From Scytolyngbya sp. HA4215-MV1 (GTDB lineage: Bacteria; Cyanobacteriota; Cyanobacteriia; Leptolyngbyales; Leptolyngbyaceae), in assembly GCA_019359045.1 (NCBI GenBank), contig JAHHIA010000008.1, positions 232,803 to 296,802 on the forward strand: a stretch of 64,000 bases of DNA. The letters are read 5' to 3'. Shown here in pieces: positions 9,120-17,874 of the stretch (positions are counted from its first letter, which is position 1; each line of letters starts with the position of its first letter). Both the position numbers and the translations under genes were made by a program. The notes below the pieces were generated by a model. That model was not told the DNA's origin, did no database searches, and was given only the letters and a program-made list of their open reading frames with translations.

Positions 9120-9453
9120 CACTGCAACAGGTAAGCGATCGTTGAATTCAGTTGGGCGAGAATAAGTTGAGTAAAAAAGTGGGACAAGCGGATAGAGGGG
9201 ATTTGTTCAATTAGTTCTTCTTAATTTTAGTCTCGCCGGTCTTTCAAAAGGAAAATTGACATTCTTTGAAAGCTTTACTAAGCAAAGCTTTCAAAGAATG
9301 TTGATCCGATTTCTGGAAAATCGCTTCCAGTTTTTAGTAGGTGGGGGAAGCCCTACTTAACGGATGTTAAGGGCTGAATTAGAATGAATTCATGGAACCT
9401 GGAATCACATATGGTTCTTGGCGATCGCGAAAAATTAATTCAACTTGAGAACG
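9120..9453. promoter_or_regulatory. Divergent intergenic region with a long perfect palindrome
   Basis: This 334-base gap holds the promoters of two divergent genes, the HEAGH protein and the DUF1825 protein. Its main feature is the 17-bp palindrome at 9260-9300. HIP1 octamers occur on both sides (9421 within the gap, 9064 in the gene). No -35/-10 pair stood out clearly enough to be called. Confidence 0.4.
9260..9300. repeat. Perfect inverted repeat, 17-bp arms, 7-base loop
   Basis: The arms CATTCTTTGAAAGCTTT (9260-9276) and AAAGCTTTCAAAGAATG (9284-9300) are exact reverse complements around ACTAAGC. There is no T-tract, and the two flanking genes diverge, so this is not a shared terminator. 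It could be a protein-binding site, a cruciform or a small mobile-repeat remnant. Confidence 0.85.
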
Positions 9454-9777
9454 ATGGGATTTTTCGACTCTGAAATTGTTCAGCAAGAAGCCAAACAACT
9501 GTTTGAGGACTATCAGTCACTGATTCAGCTTGGCAATGATTATGGAAAATTTGATCGCGAAGGTAAAAAGATTTTCATTGAGCAAATGGAATCGATGATG
9601 GATCGCTATCGAATTTTTATGAAGCGATTTGAACTATCAGAAGATTTTATGGCGCAAATGACGGTAGAGCAGCTCAAAACCCAATTAGGTCAATTTGGCA
9701 TTACGCCTCAGCAGATGTTTGATCAAATGAACTTAACGCTACAACGGATGAAATCTGAGCTTGAAAAGCAGGTGTAG
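9454..9777 (+). CDS. DUF1825 family protein
   Basis: A 107-residue cytoplasmic, mostly helical protein (MGFFDSEIVQQEAKQLFEDYQ...), a good match to the DUF1825 family that is nearly confined to cyanobacteria. The start is taken at the ATG at 9454 rather than an upstream TTG, because MGFFDSE is the usual N-terminus as I recall it. The function is unknown. It contains no catalytic motif; the charged helices (YRIFMKRFELSEDFM, LTLQRMKSELEKQV) suggest a protein-protein interaction role. It converges on the penicillin-binding protein gene. Confidence 0.85.
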   Translation: MGFFDSEIVQQEAKQLFEDYQSLIQLGNDYGKFDREGKKIFIEQMESMMDRYRIFMKRFELSEDFMAQMTVEQLKTQLGQFGITPQQMFDQMNLTLQRMKSELEKQV

Positions 9778-9806
9778 TTTGGAATTAGTTTTGGTTGGCT
9801 AGGTTT

Positions 9807-11717
9807 CTAGGGTCGATTGAAGTCTGAAGCTGGCTTGAAGGTTTCCACTGGTTCATCTTGCAAGGCTCTGAGCATAAAGTCTCGCCAAATCGGAGCTACA
9901 AACCCGCCTCCTGTTGCCCCATGTCCTAAGGGACGATAATCATCATTGCCCACCCAGACCGCAGCAGCCAATTGAGGCACATATCCAACAAACCAAATAT
10001 CCCGTTCTGAAGAGGTGGTGCCTGTCTTTCCGGCAGCCGGACGACCAATTTGAGCTGCGGTGGCGGTGCCTCTTTCAACCACCCCTTGAAGGACGCTATT
10101 GAGCGAGGCAACTGCCCAGGGATCGAGGACAGGCTGGGGTTTGGGTGTGTTGTCTAGCAAAACATTGCCGCTATTATCAGTGACCTGCACGATGAAAGTG
10201 GTTTCGGAGTACCAACCATTGCTGGCAAAGGTGGCATAAGCGCCTGCCATTTCTAACGGAGTTAAGTCAACTGCGCCCAGCGGGAGCGAAACAACTGGAT
10301 CGATCGGACTTTTGATACCAATCGATCGGCAGGTCTCAATCACCTTATTTAACCCTACATCTTGCCCAATCTTCACTGCCGGGACGTTGCGCGACAATTC
10401 CAAAGCCCGACGAATGGGAATGGGACCATAGAAAGAACCATCATAATTCTGAGGAGAATAATATTCGTAACCATCCGGATAGCTAACCGGACTGTCGTTA
10501 ATGATGGATTCTGGACTATATTTCCCGGATGCAAAGGCGGTGTAATAAACAAACGGCTTGAATGCCGAACCAGGTTGACGCAGGGACTGAATCGCCCGAT
10601 TGTACTGACTCTTGCGATAGTCTACGCCGCCTACCATGGCTTTCACAAAGTGGGTTCGGGGATCAACTGCTACTAATGCCATTTGATCAGCATACAGACC
10701 CCGATATTGTAGTGATGCGTGCCCTTGCTGAACGACTTCCTCTGCAATCCGCTGAAGCTTAAAATCAACTGTTGTTTGAACACGCATTCCACCTTTCAAG
10801 ATGGCATCTTTGCCAAAGCGTCGAGTCAGTTCTTGAATGGCCGCTTCAGTGACATAGGGCATCTGGCTGGAGCGGAAGGAGGTGATTTGACCCAGCTTGA
10901 TTTTTTGTTTTTTAGCAGTTTCTTCTTCTTGAGGTGTAATCCATTTCAGCTCTTTCATGCGGTTCAACACGTCCAATTGTCGCCGCTTGGCTGCTTTGTA
11001 GTCTACGAAAGGACTGAGACTTTCTGGGGCTTGGATCAGACCTGCCATCATGGCGGCTTCTGCCAGCGTCAAATTGGCAGCAGATTTGCCAAAATAGCTT
11101 TCGGCTGCTGTTTCAGCGCCGTAGGTGTTGTGCCCCCAATACACCTGGTTCAAATACATTTCCAGGATTTGGTCTTTCTTAAAAATTTGCTCTAATCGGA
11201 GTGCCAGAACGCTTTCAGCAATTTTGCGGCTAATGGCACGTTTGGGAGTGAGAAAGAGGTTTTTGACCAACTGCATGGTCACTGTAGAACCCCCTTCTAC
11301 GGTACCTCCACTTTTCCAGTTGGCGACAAAGGCGCGGACGATCGCCCCTGGATTGACGCCCTGATGTTGATAAAAATAGCTATCCTCGATCGCTAATACA
11401 GCTCGTTTCAGATCGGGATCAATTTTATCGAGCGGCACCACTTCTCGATTTGCCTCGCCGTGCAGGCTGGCGAGCAATTTGCCATTGACATCGTAAATAT
11501 GGGTGGTTTCTGAAGGGACATAGTTTCTTAGAACCCGGACATCTGGCAAATTGCGAAAGCTAATTGCCAGACCGACTAACCCACCTGCAATTACGGAACT
11601 ACCCAGCATCGTTAAGCCGAGCAATGTTCCACCCGTCACTTTACCAACCGTCTGAATGAATTGGAGGACGGGGGCAGATCCCTGAGTTGGCTTGCGCCTG
11701 AGTGTATTAGAAGACAC
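9807..11717 (-). CDS. Class A penicillin-binding protein (transglycosylase/transpeptidase)
   Basis: A bifunctional peptidoglycan synthase of the PBP1A type, 636 residues from the GTG at 11717. This start has AAGGA seven bases upstream and gives the N-terminus (V/M)SSNTLRRK. An open frame continues to 11813 but without a ribosome-binding site. One membrane helix (GGTLLGLTMLGSSVIAGGLVGLA) leads to the GT51 transglycosylase domain (EDSYFYQHQGV, EGGSTVTMQLVKNL). The transpeptidase domain follows, with SAFK as the SxxK serine, SRN and KTGTT. It acts in the periplasm on lipid II and nascent glycan strands. Confidence 0.92.
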   Translation of the reverse strand: MSSNTLRRKPTQGSAPVLQFIQTVGKVTGGTLLGLTMLGSSVIAGGLVGLAISFRNLPDVRVLRNYVPSETTHIYDVNGKLLASLHGEANREVVPLDKIDPDLKRAVLAIEDSYFYQHQGVNPGAIVRAFVANWKSGGTVEGGSTVTMQLVKNLFLTPKRAISRKIAESVLALRLEQIFKKDQILEMYLNQVYWGHNTYGAETAAESYFGKSAANLTLAEAAMMAGLIQAPESLSPFVDYKAAKRRQLDVLNRMKELKWITPQEEETAKKQKIKLGQITSFRSSQMPYVTEAAIQELTRRFGKDAILKGGMRVQTTVDFKLQRIAEEVVQQGHASLQYRGLYADQMALVAVDPRTHFVKAMVGGVDYRKSQYNRAIQSLRQPGSAFKPFVYYTAFASGKYSPESIINDSPVSYPDGYEYYSPQNYDGSFYGPIPIRRALELSRNVPAVKIGQDVGLNKVIETCRSIGIKSPIDPVVSLPLGAVDLTPLEMAGAYATFASNGWYSETTFIVQVTDNSGNVLLDNTPKPQPVLDPWAVASLNSVLQGVVERGTATAAQIGRPAAGKTGTTSSERDIWFVGYVPQLAAAVWVGNDDYRPLGHGATGGGFVAPIWRDFMLRALQDEPVETFKPASDFNRP

Positions 11718-12069
11718 GGCAGCTTCCTTATTTAAAAAAGAAGAGGGTGGAACTTGGGCAGGACGGTTTTTTTTGGGAGAATGCCTGTTACTCACGTTCT
11801 GATAGCTTTGCAATTATAGTTGCCGATTTTGCCGGAGCATCTAAATTTAACGGATTCTGAAATTGCAGTTAAGTCTAGTGCTTCTGGGTGTCTATTTTGA
11901 AATGGATGAATTTGTTCAAGATAGCACTGCAATTTCAGAAGATGCTGAACCAGGCTATGGTTTTTTAAGTAGACGTTCCCTTTCTGGATAAACTGTCTCT
12001 ACAAGAAAAATAACTCCTTGGGAAGACTCGTTTTCAGATAGGCTCTCAGTATGCAAGATTTTTCAAGGT
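11718..12069. promoter_or_regulatory. Divergent PBP-tyrS intergenic region with nested inverted repeat
   Basis: The gap between the divergent PBP and tyrS genes. A 15-bp inverted repeat, TTCTGAAATTGCAGT (11855-11869) and ACTGCAATTTCAGAA (11926-11940), is separated by 56 bases. An outer pair GCATCT (11837-11842) / AGATGC (11940-11945) extends it with a bulge. A 15-base direct repeat covers the tyrS start. No T-box features (specifier loop, UGGN box) were found. Confidence 0.6.
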
Positions 12070-12107
12070 ATGCAAGATTTTTCATGGTTAAAGCGCGGGA
12101 TCAGTGA
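12051..12107 (+). other. Short upstream ORF overlapping the tyrS start
   Basis: An ATG at 12051 opens an 18-codon frame ([18 protein letters not shown]) that ends at TGA 12105-12107, inside tyrS and in another frame. It begins with the same five residues as tyrS, because the first 15 bases, ATGCAAGATTTTTCA, occur twice (12051-12065 and 12070-12084). The short repeat is certain; translation of the uORF is not shown. Confidence 0.45.
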
Positions 12108-13275
12108 GATTTTTCCTGATCAGCCAGAATCGAATGATGCCAATGAATCGTTGGTGCAGCGATTAATTCAAAGCGATCGTCCGCTTCGAGTCAAGTATGG
12201 CATTGATCCCACGGGAACAGAGGTGCACCTGGGACACAGCATTCCCATGCGGAAGCTGCGGAAGTTTCAGGATGCCGGACATACAGCGGTGTTGATTATT
12301 GGTGATTTTACTGCCCGCATTGGTGATCCCACAGGTAAGTCAGAAGTACGCCGGCAACTGACTGAGGCAGAAGTGGCTGCGAATGCTCAAACTTATCTCG
12401 ATCAGATGCGTCCCATTCTGGACTTTGAAACCCCCGATCGGTTAGAAATTCGTTACAACTCAGAATGGCTATCAACGCTGGATCTGTCAAAGATTTTGAC
12501 GTTGTTAGCAACTACCACAGTGGGGCAAATGCTGGCAAAAGAGGGGTTTTCTGAACGCTACGAGAAAGGAAATCCCATCTATTTGCATGAATTTCTCTAT
12601 CCGCTGATGCAAGGATATGATTCGGTGGCAATTGAGGCAGATGTAGAGTTGGGCGGAACGGATCAAAAATTTAACATTGCGATCGGGCGTGATCTGCAGC
12701 GGCATTTTGGGCTACGTCCCCAGTTTGGCTTGTTGATGCCGATTTTGTTGGGAACGGATGGCGTACAGAAAATGTCGAAATCGTTGGGCAACTACATCGC
12801 TCTCTCAGAAGATCCCCTGACTCAATACTCCAAACTGGAGAAAATTCCTGATGTCTCATTGCCGCAATATTTTGAATTGCTGACCGACTTGAGCCTGGAG
12901 CAATTGCCTGACAATCCGCGCGATCGGCAAAAATTGCTGGCACTTACCGTTGTCACCCAATATCACGGTGCCGAAGCTGCAAAACAAGCCCAGAAAGCGG
13001 CGCTGGCGCTAGTGCATGGAGGTGAGACGCAGGATAGTGTTGTACCAGAATTCTCTCTAGCGTCTGTTCAATTTCCTGCTAAGCTCTTTTTCTTGCTCAG
13101 CGCCAGCGGATTGTGTAAGACCAGTTCTGATGCTCGCCGTCAAATTCAAGGTGGCGGTGTGCGCATGCAGGGCGATCGGGTTGAGCAGGTAGACCTCAGC
13201 TTCGACACTGCCGATGCCCTCTATGGCAAAGTGCTACAGGTAGGTAAGAGCAAATTTGTGCGTTTGATTCCCTAG
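12070..13275 (+). CDS. tyrS: Tyrosyl-tRNA synthetase
   Basis: Class I aminoacyl-tRNA synthetase charging tRNA-Tyr, 401 residues. The HIGH signature is HLGH at 53-56, the KMSKS loop is present ([10 protein letters not shown], near 236-241), and tyrosine-pocket motifs such as LMQGYDSVA and GGTDQKFN are clear. An S4 RNA-binding domain forms the C-terminus ([25 protein letters not shown]). The start at 12070 has AAGG six bases upstream; an almost identical ATG context lies 19 bases earlier in another frame. pyrF follows 57 bases downstream on the same strand. Confidence 0.96.
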   Translation: MQDFSWLKRGISEIFPDQPESNDANESLVQRLIQSDRPLRVKYGIDPTGTEVHLGHSIPMRKLRKFQDAGHTAVLIIGDFTARIGDPTGKSEVRRQLTEAEVAANAQTYLDQMRPILDFETPDRLEIRYNSEWLSTLDLSKILTLLATTTVGQMLAKEGFSERYEKGNPIYLHEFLYPLMQGYDSVAIEADVELGGTDQKFNIAIGRDLQRHFGLRPQFGLLMPILLGTDGVQKMSKSLGNYIALSEDPLTQYSKLEKIPDVSLPQYFELLTDLSLEQLPDNPRDRQKLLALTVVTQYHGAEAAKQAQKAALALVHGGETQDSVVPEFSLASVQFPAKLFFLLSASGLCKTSSDARRQIQGGGVRMQGDRVEQVDLSFDTADALYGKVLQVGKSKFVRLIP

Positions 13276-13332
13276 TACATTCTTCGAGTCCATCTGAATA
13301 AAGTCTTGTGTTGTTAACTCCACCCATTGCTC

Positions 13333-14052
13333 ATGTTACTTTCCGATCGCATTATTGTCCCGCTTGATGTTCCCAGTGCTGAAGCTGCGATCTTACTGGT
13401 TGAACAGTTGCCCCAGGTTACTTTTTGGAAAGTGGGATTGGAACTCTTTGTCAGTGCCGGACCACCCATTTTGCAGATGCTCAGGGTACGTCAGAAGCGT
13501 ATCTTCCTCGATTTGAAGCTGCACGATATTCCCAATACTGTGGCGGGTGCCTGCCGGGTAGTGGCAGGGTATGGGGTTGATTTGGTTACCATTCACGCCA
13601 CTGCCGGACGCATTGCTTTGCAGGCTGCCCAAGCAGCGATTCAGGAGGGCGCAGAGACACAGGGATTGGCAGCACCTCGGCTCATTGCCATTACGGTGTT
13701 GACCAGTCTTTCGGCACGATCGCTGGCATTTGAGCTAAAAATTCCTTTAGAACTCCCTGAATATGCCCTACAAATGGCATTACTGGCACAAGAAAGCGGA
13801 CTGGGCGGAGCGGTGTGTTCTCCTCAAGAAGTGGACTCGCTGCGATCGCTGTTGGGAAAAGATTTTGTGCTGGTGTGTCCTGGTGTTCGCCCTACTTGGG
13901 CAAGTGCGGGTGACCAGAGCCGCACTCTGACCCCCAGGGCTGCTATCCAAGCGGGAGCCGACTATTTGGTGATTGGTCGTCCCATTACCGCTGCACCCGA
14001 TCCAGTAGCGGCATTTGCCCGAATTTGTGATGAACTTGCTACCGTTGTTTGA
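13333..14052 (+). CDS. pyrF: Orotidine 5'-phosphate decarboxylase
   Basis: Last step of UMP synthesis, decarboxylating OMP. 239 residues from the ATG at 13333 (a TTG two codons earlier is also in frame). The signature IVPLDVPS, the catalytic D-x-K-x-x-D core in [19 protein letters not shown] for phosphate and [10 protein letters not shown] at the C-terminus mark it as OMP decarboxylase of the short bacterial type. It sits between tyrS and a small secreted protein whose start is 4 bases after its stop, suggesting one transcript. Confidence 0.95.
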   Translation: MLLSDRIIVPLDVPSAEAAILLVEQLPQVTFWKVGLELFVSAGPPILQMLRVRQKRIFLDLKLHDIPNTVAGACRVVAGYGVDLVTIHATAGRIALQAAQAAIQEGAETQGLAAPRLIAITVLTSLSARSLAFELKIPLELPEYALQMALLAQESGLGGAVCSPQEVDSLRSLLGKDFVLVCPGVRPTWASAGDQSRTLTPRAAIQAGADYLVIGRPITAAPDPVAAFARICDELATVV

Positions 14053-14056
14053 AGCC

Positions 14057-14611
14057 ATGCACCCAAACAGGCTGTTTAGAAGCGTCAAAATTCACCTGAG
14101 CGGCATGTTATTGGGCATGAGTGTGATGCTGCTTGCCAGCCCTAGTCGGGCAGACCTTGCGCCTCGCCCCAGTTGTCCAACCGAGTTTGAGCCACTGGTG
14201 AGTCGTCTCTTACGTGATCTGCCGGCTTATACCAACCGCATTACGACTCGTTTGCGTCCTGCCAATTCGGATACGCACAGCTACGTCATTCTGACGAGTC
14301 GTCCAGAATTGGAACCTTTGCCGCTGGCTCCTGCTCAGATCACCAGTCCCACATCCCCCCCAGACGATCCGCACCAGCTTTTTATGACTACGCTGGAACG
14401 ACGCTACCACGATCGGCAAGTGCTGCAAATCCAGGAATATCATTGGATTTTCCTAACGCGATCATCCAGCGGTTGGCATTTGGCGCTGATGTTCTCCCGC
14501 ACTGGTAGCTATCCGCCTGGAGAACCAATCACCCCCCCTAGAGACAGTAGTCAGGGAGCGATTGCGCAAGCCATTCGCACCTGGCTGGTGGACTGTAGAG
14601 ACAGAGGGTAG
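14057..14611 (+). CDS. Secreted hypothetical protein
   Basis: A 184-residue protein with an N-terminal signal peptide (positively charged start, hydrophobic GMLLGMSVMLLA, cleavage likely after ASPSRA). The mature part has two cysteines (PSCP and LVDC) that could form one disulfide. The middle contains ERRYHDRQVLQIQEYHWIFLTRSSSGWHLALMFSRTG, a strand-rich core. I recall similar proteins in other cyanobacteria, but no function. An alternative in-frame ATG at 14030 would overlap pyrF; the chosen start leaves 4 bases. Confidence 0.7.
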   Translation: MHPNRLFRSVKIHLSGMLLGMSVMLLASPSRADLAPRPSCPTEFEPLVSRLLRDLPAYTNRITTRLRPANSDTHSYVILTSRPELEPLPLAPAQITSPTSPPDDPHQLFMTTLERRYHDRQVLQIQEYHWIFLTRSSSGWHLALMFSRTGSYPPGEPITPPRDSSQGAIAQAIRTWLVDCRDRG

Positions 14612-14694
14612 AAGCGTAGAGGGTTGGCAGAGACAAGGAAAGTAGGAATATCGAAGTCTTTGCACCGCTTTACATCTCGACGTCTACCTTGCCT

Positions 14695-15519
14695 TCACTT
14701 TCCGCCAGAAAATGCAATTCCTTGAATAAAATAGCGATTGAAAAAGGCATATATTGCCAGGGCAGGTAAAGTAAAAATCATCGAAGCTGCCATAATGTAA
14801 TTCCAATAGCTGATGTATTGCCCTTTAAATGCATTGAGACCCAAAGGTAGCGTAAACATTTCCGGATCAGACATCACCACTAACGGCATCAAAAACTCAT
14901 TCCAGGAACCCATAAAAATAAAGATGGTCTGAGCTGCTAGAGCCGGTTTTGCTAGAGGTAAAACAATTTTGAAAAAGGTTTCTAAGCGGCTTAAACCATC
15001 TAATGCAGCCGCTTCTTCTAGCTCTTTAGGGAAGTTAATAAAAAACTGTCGCATCATAAAAATAAAAGTAGCATTGACCAGACTGGGAACAATCAGTCCA
15101 GCATAAGAGTTGAGCCATCCTAAAGATTTAAGAATCAAGAATTTCGGCAGTAAAGTGATTTGCCCCGGGACAACTAATACTGCCACGATGAGAAAGAACC
15201 AAAATTGGTTGCCTGGAAACCGAATTCTGGCAAGGGCATAGCCTGCCATCGAGTTAAATAGCAGATTGAATAGAGTGACCCCGATCGCTACAACCGCGCT
15301 ATTGAAGAACCAGCGCATAAACAAAGGTTCTTGAGTAAAAATATATTGATAATTAGCAAAAGTAAATTGCTGCGGAATGAAATGAATGCTTCCGGACGCA
15401 ATTTCTGCTAAAGGCTTGAAGGAAGCAGATAGTGCCCAAAGAAAAGGAATAACGGTGACTCCTGAATACAGAATCAGTAATCCATATAAAAAAGTATTTG
15501 ACTGACTATTTTTGGTCAT
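14695..15519 (-). CDS. Sugar ABC transporter permease, MalG type
   Basis: A 274-residue inner-membrane permease with six predicted helices. The cytoplasmic EAA loop (ELEEAAALDGLSRLETFFKIVLPLAKP) that docks the ATPase is present near residues 170-195. It belongs to the carbohydrate uptake transporter-1 family and pairs with the MalF-type permease 12 bases upstream in the transcript. The substrate cannot be told from sequence. No ATP-binding subunit is encoded in this cluster. Confidence 0.9.
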   Translation of the reverse strand: MTKNSQSNTFLYGLLILYSGVTVIPFLWALSASFKPLAEIASGSIHFIPQQFTFANYQYIFTQEPLFMRWFFNSAVVAIGVTLFNLLFNSMAGYALARIRFPGNQFWFFLIVAVLVVPGQITLLPKFLILKSLGWLNSYAGLIVPSLVNATFIFMMRQFFINFPKELEEAAALDGLSRLETFFKIVLPLAKPALAAQTIFIFMGSWNEFLMPLVVMSDPEMFTLPLGLNAFKGQYISYWNYIMAASMIFTLPALAIYAFFNRYFIQGIAFSGGK

Positions 15520-15531
15520 TTGAATTGAGTC

Positions 15532-16428
15532 CTAGTGAACCTGTTCTTCACGGAAAAATGTTCGCTGGAGTAAGGTTACCGTCATAATGACCACGGCTAA
15601 CATGAGCGTGAGTGCGAGTGCATAGCCCATATCCAGGTTGCTAAAAGCATAGTTATAAATGAGTAAGACTAAAGTTAGTGTGGAGTTATTAGGACCCCCT
15701 GATCCCCCTGAAAAAATATAAGACTGATCAAACAATTGAAAAGTGCCAATGATACCCATCACAATTACGAAAAAAGTGACTGGACTTAATGAGGGTAAAG
15801 TGATATAAAAAAACTGTTCCCAGCGATTGGCACCATCGATTTGAGCGGCCTCGTAAAGTGAGGCGGGAATTTCTTGTAAGGCTGCTAAGTAGATCACCAT
15901 GAAAAAAGGTGCCGTAGACCAGATATTCATCAGCATGATGCCTTTTAGGGCAATCGCTGGATCTCCCAGCCAATTATAGGTAGGCAGGTTGAAAAAGGAC
16001 AGAATATGGTTGAGCAAGCCATCGGAGTTATAAATCCACATAAAAATCAATGTGAGGACAGCGGAGGAAGTCACCGTTGGCATAAAAAAGATAATTCGAA
16101 AGCCTTTTTTCCCTCTAATGTTGGTGTTGAGAATCAGGGCTAAACCGAGTGCAAGAATGGTTTGGATAGGTACTACGATCGCGACATACTCTGCGGTATT
16201 TTTGAGCGCAATCCAAACTCGTTCATCTGCTATCATTCGGAGAAGATTTTTGATCCCAGTAAACTGATAACGCACTTCTCCGAGTAACTGTACTTTACAA
16301 AATGCCAGGATTAGAGCAGAGAGGATAGGTAGGACTAGGAATACGCTCAGAATAAATAGAGCAGGAAGCATAAAAAAGTATCCGGAGAGGGCTTCTTGCG
16401 ATCGCTGTCTTTGCCAGATTCTGGGCAT
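15532..16428 (-). CDS. Sugar ABC transporter permease, MalF/UgpA type
   Basis: A 298-residue membrane permease that forms the heteromeric channel with the MalG-type protein encoded next. It has six hydrophobic segments and the EAA loop (IPASLYEAAQIDGANRWEQFFYITLPSLSP). It lies 19 bases after the binding-protein gene in transcript order, so binding protein, permease and permease form one operon running leftward from about 17.75 kb. Confidence 0.9.
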   Translation of the reverse strand: MPRIWQRQRSQEALSGYFFMLPALFILSVFLVLPILSALILAFCKVQLLGEVRYQFTGIKNLLRMIADERVWIALKNTAEYVAIVVPIQTILALGLALILNTNIRGKKGFRIIFFMPTVTSSAVLTLIFMWIYNSDGLLNHILSFFNLPTYNWLGDPAIALKGIMLMNIWSTAPFFMVIYLAALQEIPASLYEAAQIDGANRWEQFFYITLPSLSPVTFFVIVMGIIGTFQLFDQSYIFSGGSGGPNNSTLTLVLLIYNYAFSNLDMGYALALTLMLAVVIMTVTLLQRTFFREEQVH

Positions 16429-16447
16429 GGCGAGCTAATCCGTTACT

Positions 16448-17749
16448 TTAATTGGACAAATAAATTTCTTGATTGGCAGTTTCCTGCGCTTTTTTCATGG
16501 CAGTTTCTAAAGATTGTTCTCCAAATAAAGCGCTGAGAAATTGGTTGTTAAAATGAGCTGAAATGGTAGGCAAATATTCACCAGCTTGCCAAATGGTGGC
16601 ATAGTGAGCACCCTTCACAAAAGCTGCGTAGATGGGATGGTTTTCGTATCCCAATTCAGCTAAAACCGATTTGCGAGCTGGTAAGGTCAATCCCTGGGTT
16701 GCAATGGCTTTCATCCCGTCTGTCCCAGTCAGATAAGCAATCAGTTTCCAGGCTGCTGCTTTATGTTGGCATTGGCGATTCATTACATAAGCCACTGTGT
16801 ATGCCATCGTGCCTTTTTTCTCCCCGATTGTGGGGACTTCAGCTGTGGCAAACTCAATTTCGGGAAAGGTTTCTTTTAAGTAAGGAATGGACCAGGGGCC
16901 TTCAATCACCATTGCCGCTTTTTCTTGCCCCAACATTTCGCTCCCCCAGGTAGCACCCACATCGGAAGCTTGAGCTGCCGTTCGATCGCGACGGTATTGA
17001 TCGACCACTGCTTGGAGTCCCTTTAAGCCTGCGGGATTGGCAAATGCCGCACACCCCTGCGTATTTATTAATTGACCACCAAAGGCACGAATCATAAAGG
17101 TTTGTCGGGCTAATTCAGGCGCAAAACCTAACCCATACTGATCGATTTTGCCGTCTTGATTTCGATCGCGAGTCAGCTTTTGTGAAACCGTTTGTAGGGC
17201 TTGCCAAGTTTGAGGGGGTGGCTCAATGCCTGCGGTTGCAAATGCTTTTTTGTTATAGAAGAGTGCTAGGGTCGAAAAGTCTTTGGGCAGACCATAGAGC
17301 TGATTGTGATATTGAAATGCCTGTAAGAGTGCAGAGTTAAAGTCTGCCAGATTAAAGTCAGGAGTAATATAGGCATCTAACGGTTCTAGAACCCGATACT
17401 TCATTAATAAAGGGGCTTCTAGTGCGTCTAAATAAAAGACATCTGGAGCTACTTCGCCAATTAGACGGGTTTTAATTACGTCCATATATTGGCTATTAAT
17501 TACTTCATATTTGACTCGAATTTCAGGATACTTTTGCTCAAAACGGTCGAGTGCTGCGGCTAAAATTTTGCTTTCGTTGGGATTGCTTTGCCAGCCACTC
17601 AAAGTAATTGTAGTAATTGCTGAATTTTGGCTTAAATGAGTGCGATCGCGATACTCATTGTCTGCACCAAAATGACAGCCTGAGATCGATAGAAGGAGCA
17701 GAAAAGCCATCCCGAAGTGGGATAATTTTTGCAGGAACGAACGATGCAT
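16448..17749 (-). CDS. Sugar ABC transporter substrate-binding lipoprotein
   Basis: A 433-residue extracytoplasmic solute-binding protein of family 1. The lipobox ends SISGC (Cys25), so it is a membrane-anchored lipoprotein. Typical features follow: FEQKYPEIRVKYEV, DVFYLDALEAPLLMKY, and GLPKDFSTLALFYNKKAFATAGI near residue 150, and MVIEGPWSIPYLKE. The family binds oligosaccharides, glycerol phosphate or compatible-solute sugars; the specificity here is not readable. First gene of the three-gene importer operon. The required ATPase must be supplied from elsewhere, as with shared MsmK/GgtA-type subunits. Confidence 0.9.
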   Translation of the reverse strand: MHRSFLQKLSHFGMAFLLLLSISGCHFGADNEYRDRTHLSQNSAITTITLSGWQSNPNESKILAAALDRFEQKYPEIRVKYEVINSQYMDVIKTRLIGEVAPDVFYLDALEAPLLMKYRVLEPLDAYITPDFNLADFNSALLQAFQYHNQLYGLPKDFSTLALFYNKKAFATAGIEPPPQTWQALQTVSQKLTRDRNQDGKIDQYGLGFAPELARQTFMIRAFGGQLINTQGCAAFANPAGLKGLQAVVDQYRRDRTAAQASDVGATWGSEMLGQEKAAMVIEGPWSIPYLKETFPEIEFATAEVPTIGEKKGTMAYTVAYVMNRQCQHKAAAWKLIAYLTGTDGMKAIATQGLTLPARKSVLAELGYENHPIYAAFVKGAHYATIWQAGEYLPTISAHFNNQFLSALFGEQSLETAMKKAQETANQEIYLSN

Positions 17750-17874
17750 GGATTTGCAAACGGTACCTTTAAAAATTATGCCTAATCTTTTCTGAGAAAA
17801 TGTTTAAGAAATAATACGCTCATTAATGCTCTTGCCTTTTTAGATTGCGATCGCTTGAAGCTGGATCAATGGCT

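Noticed and set aside
11814..12069. T-box riboswitch for tyrS
   Set aside because: No specifier loop, no T-box UGGN sequence and no terminator/antiterminator pair; T-boxes are also not expected in cyanobacteria.
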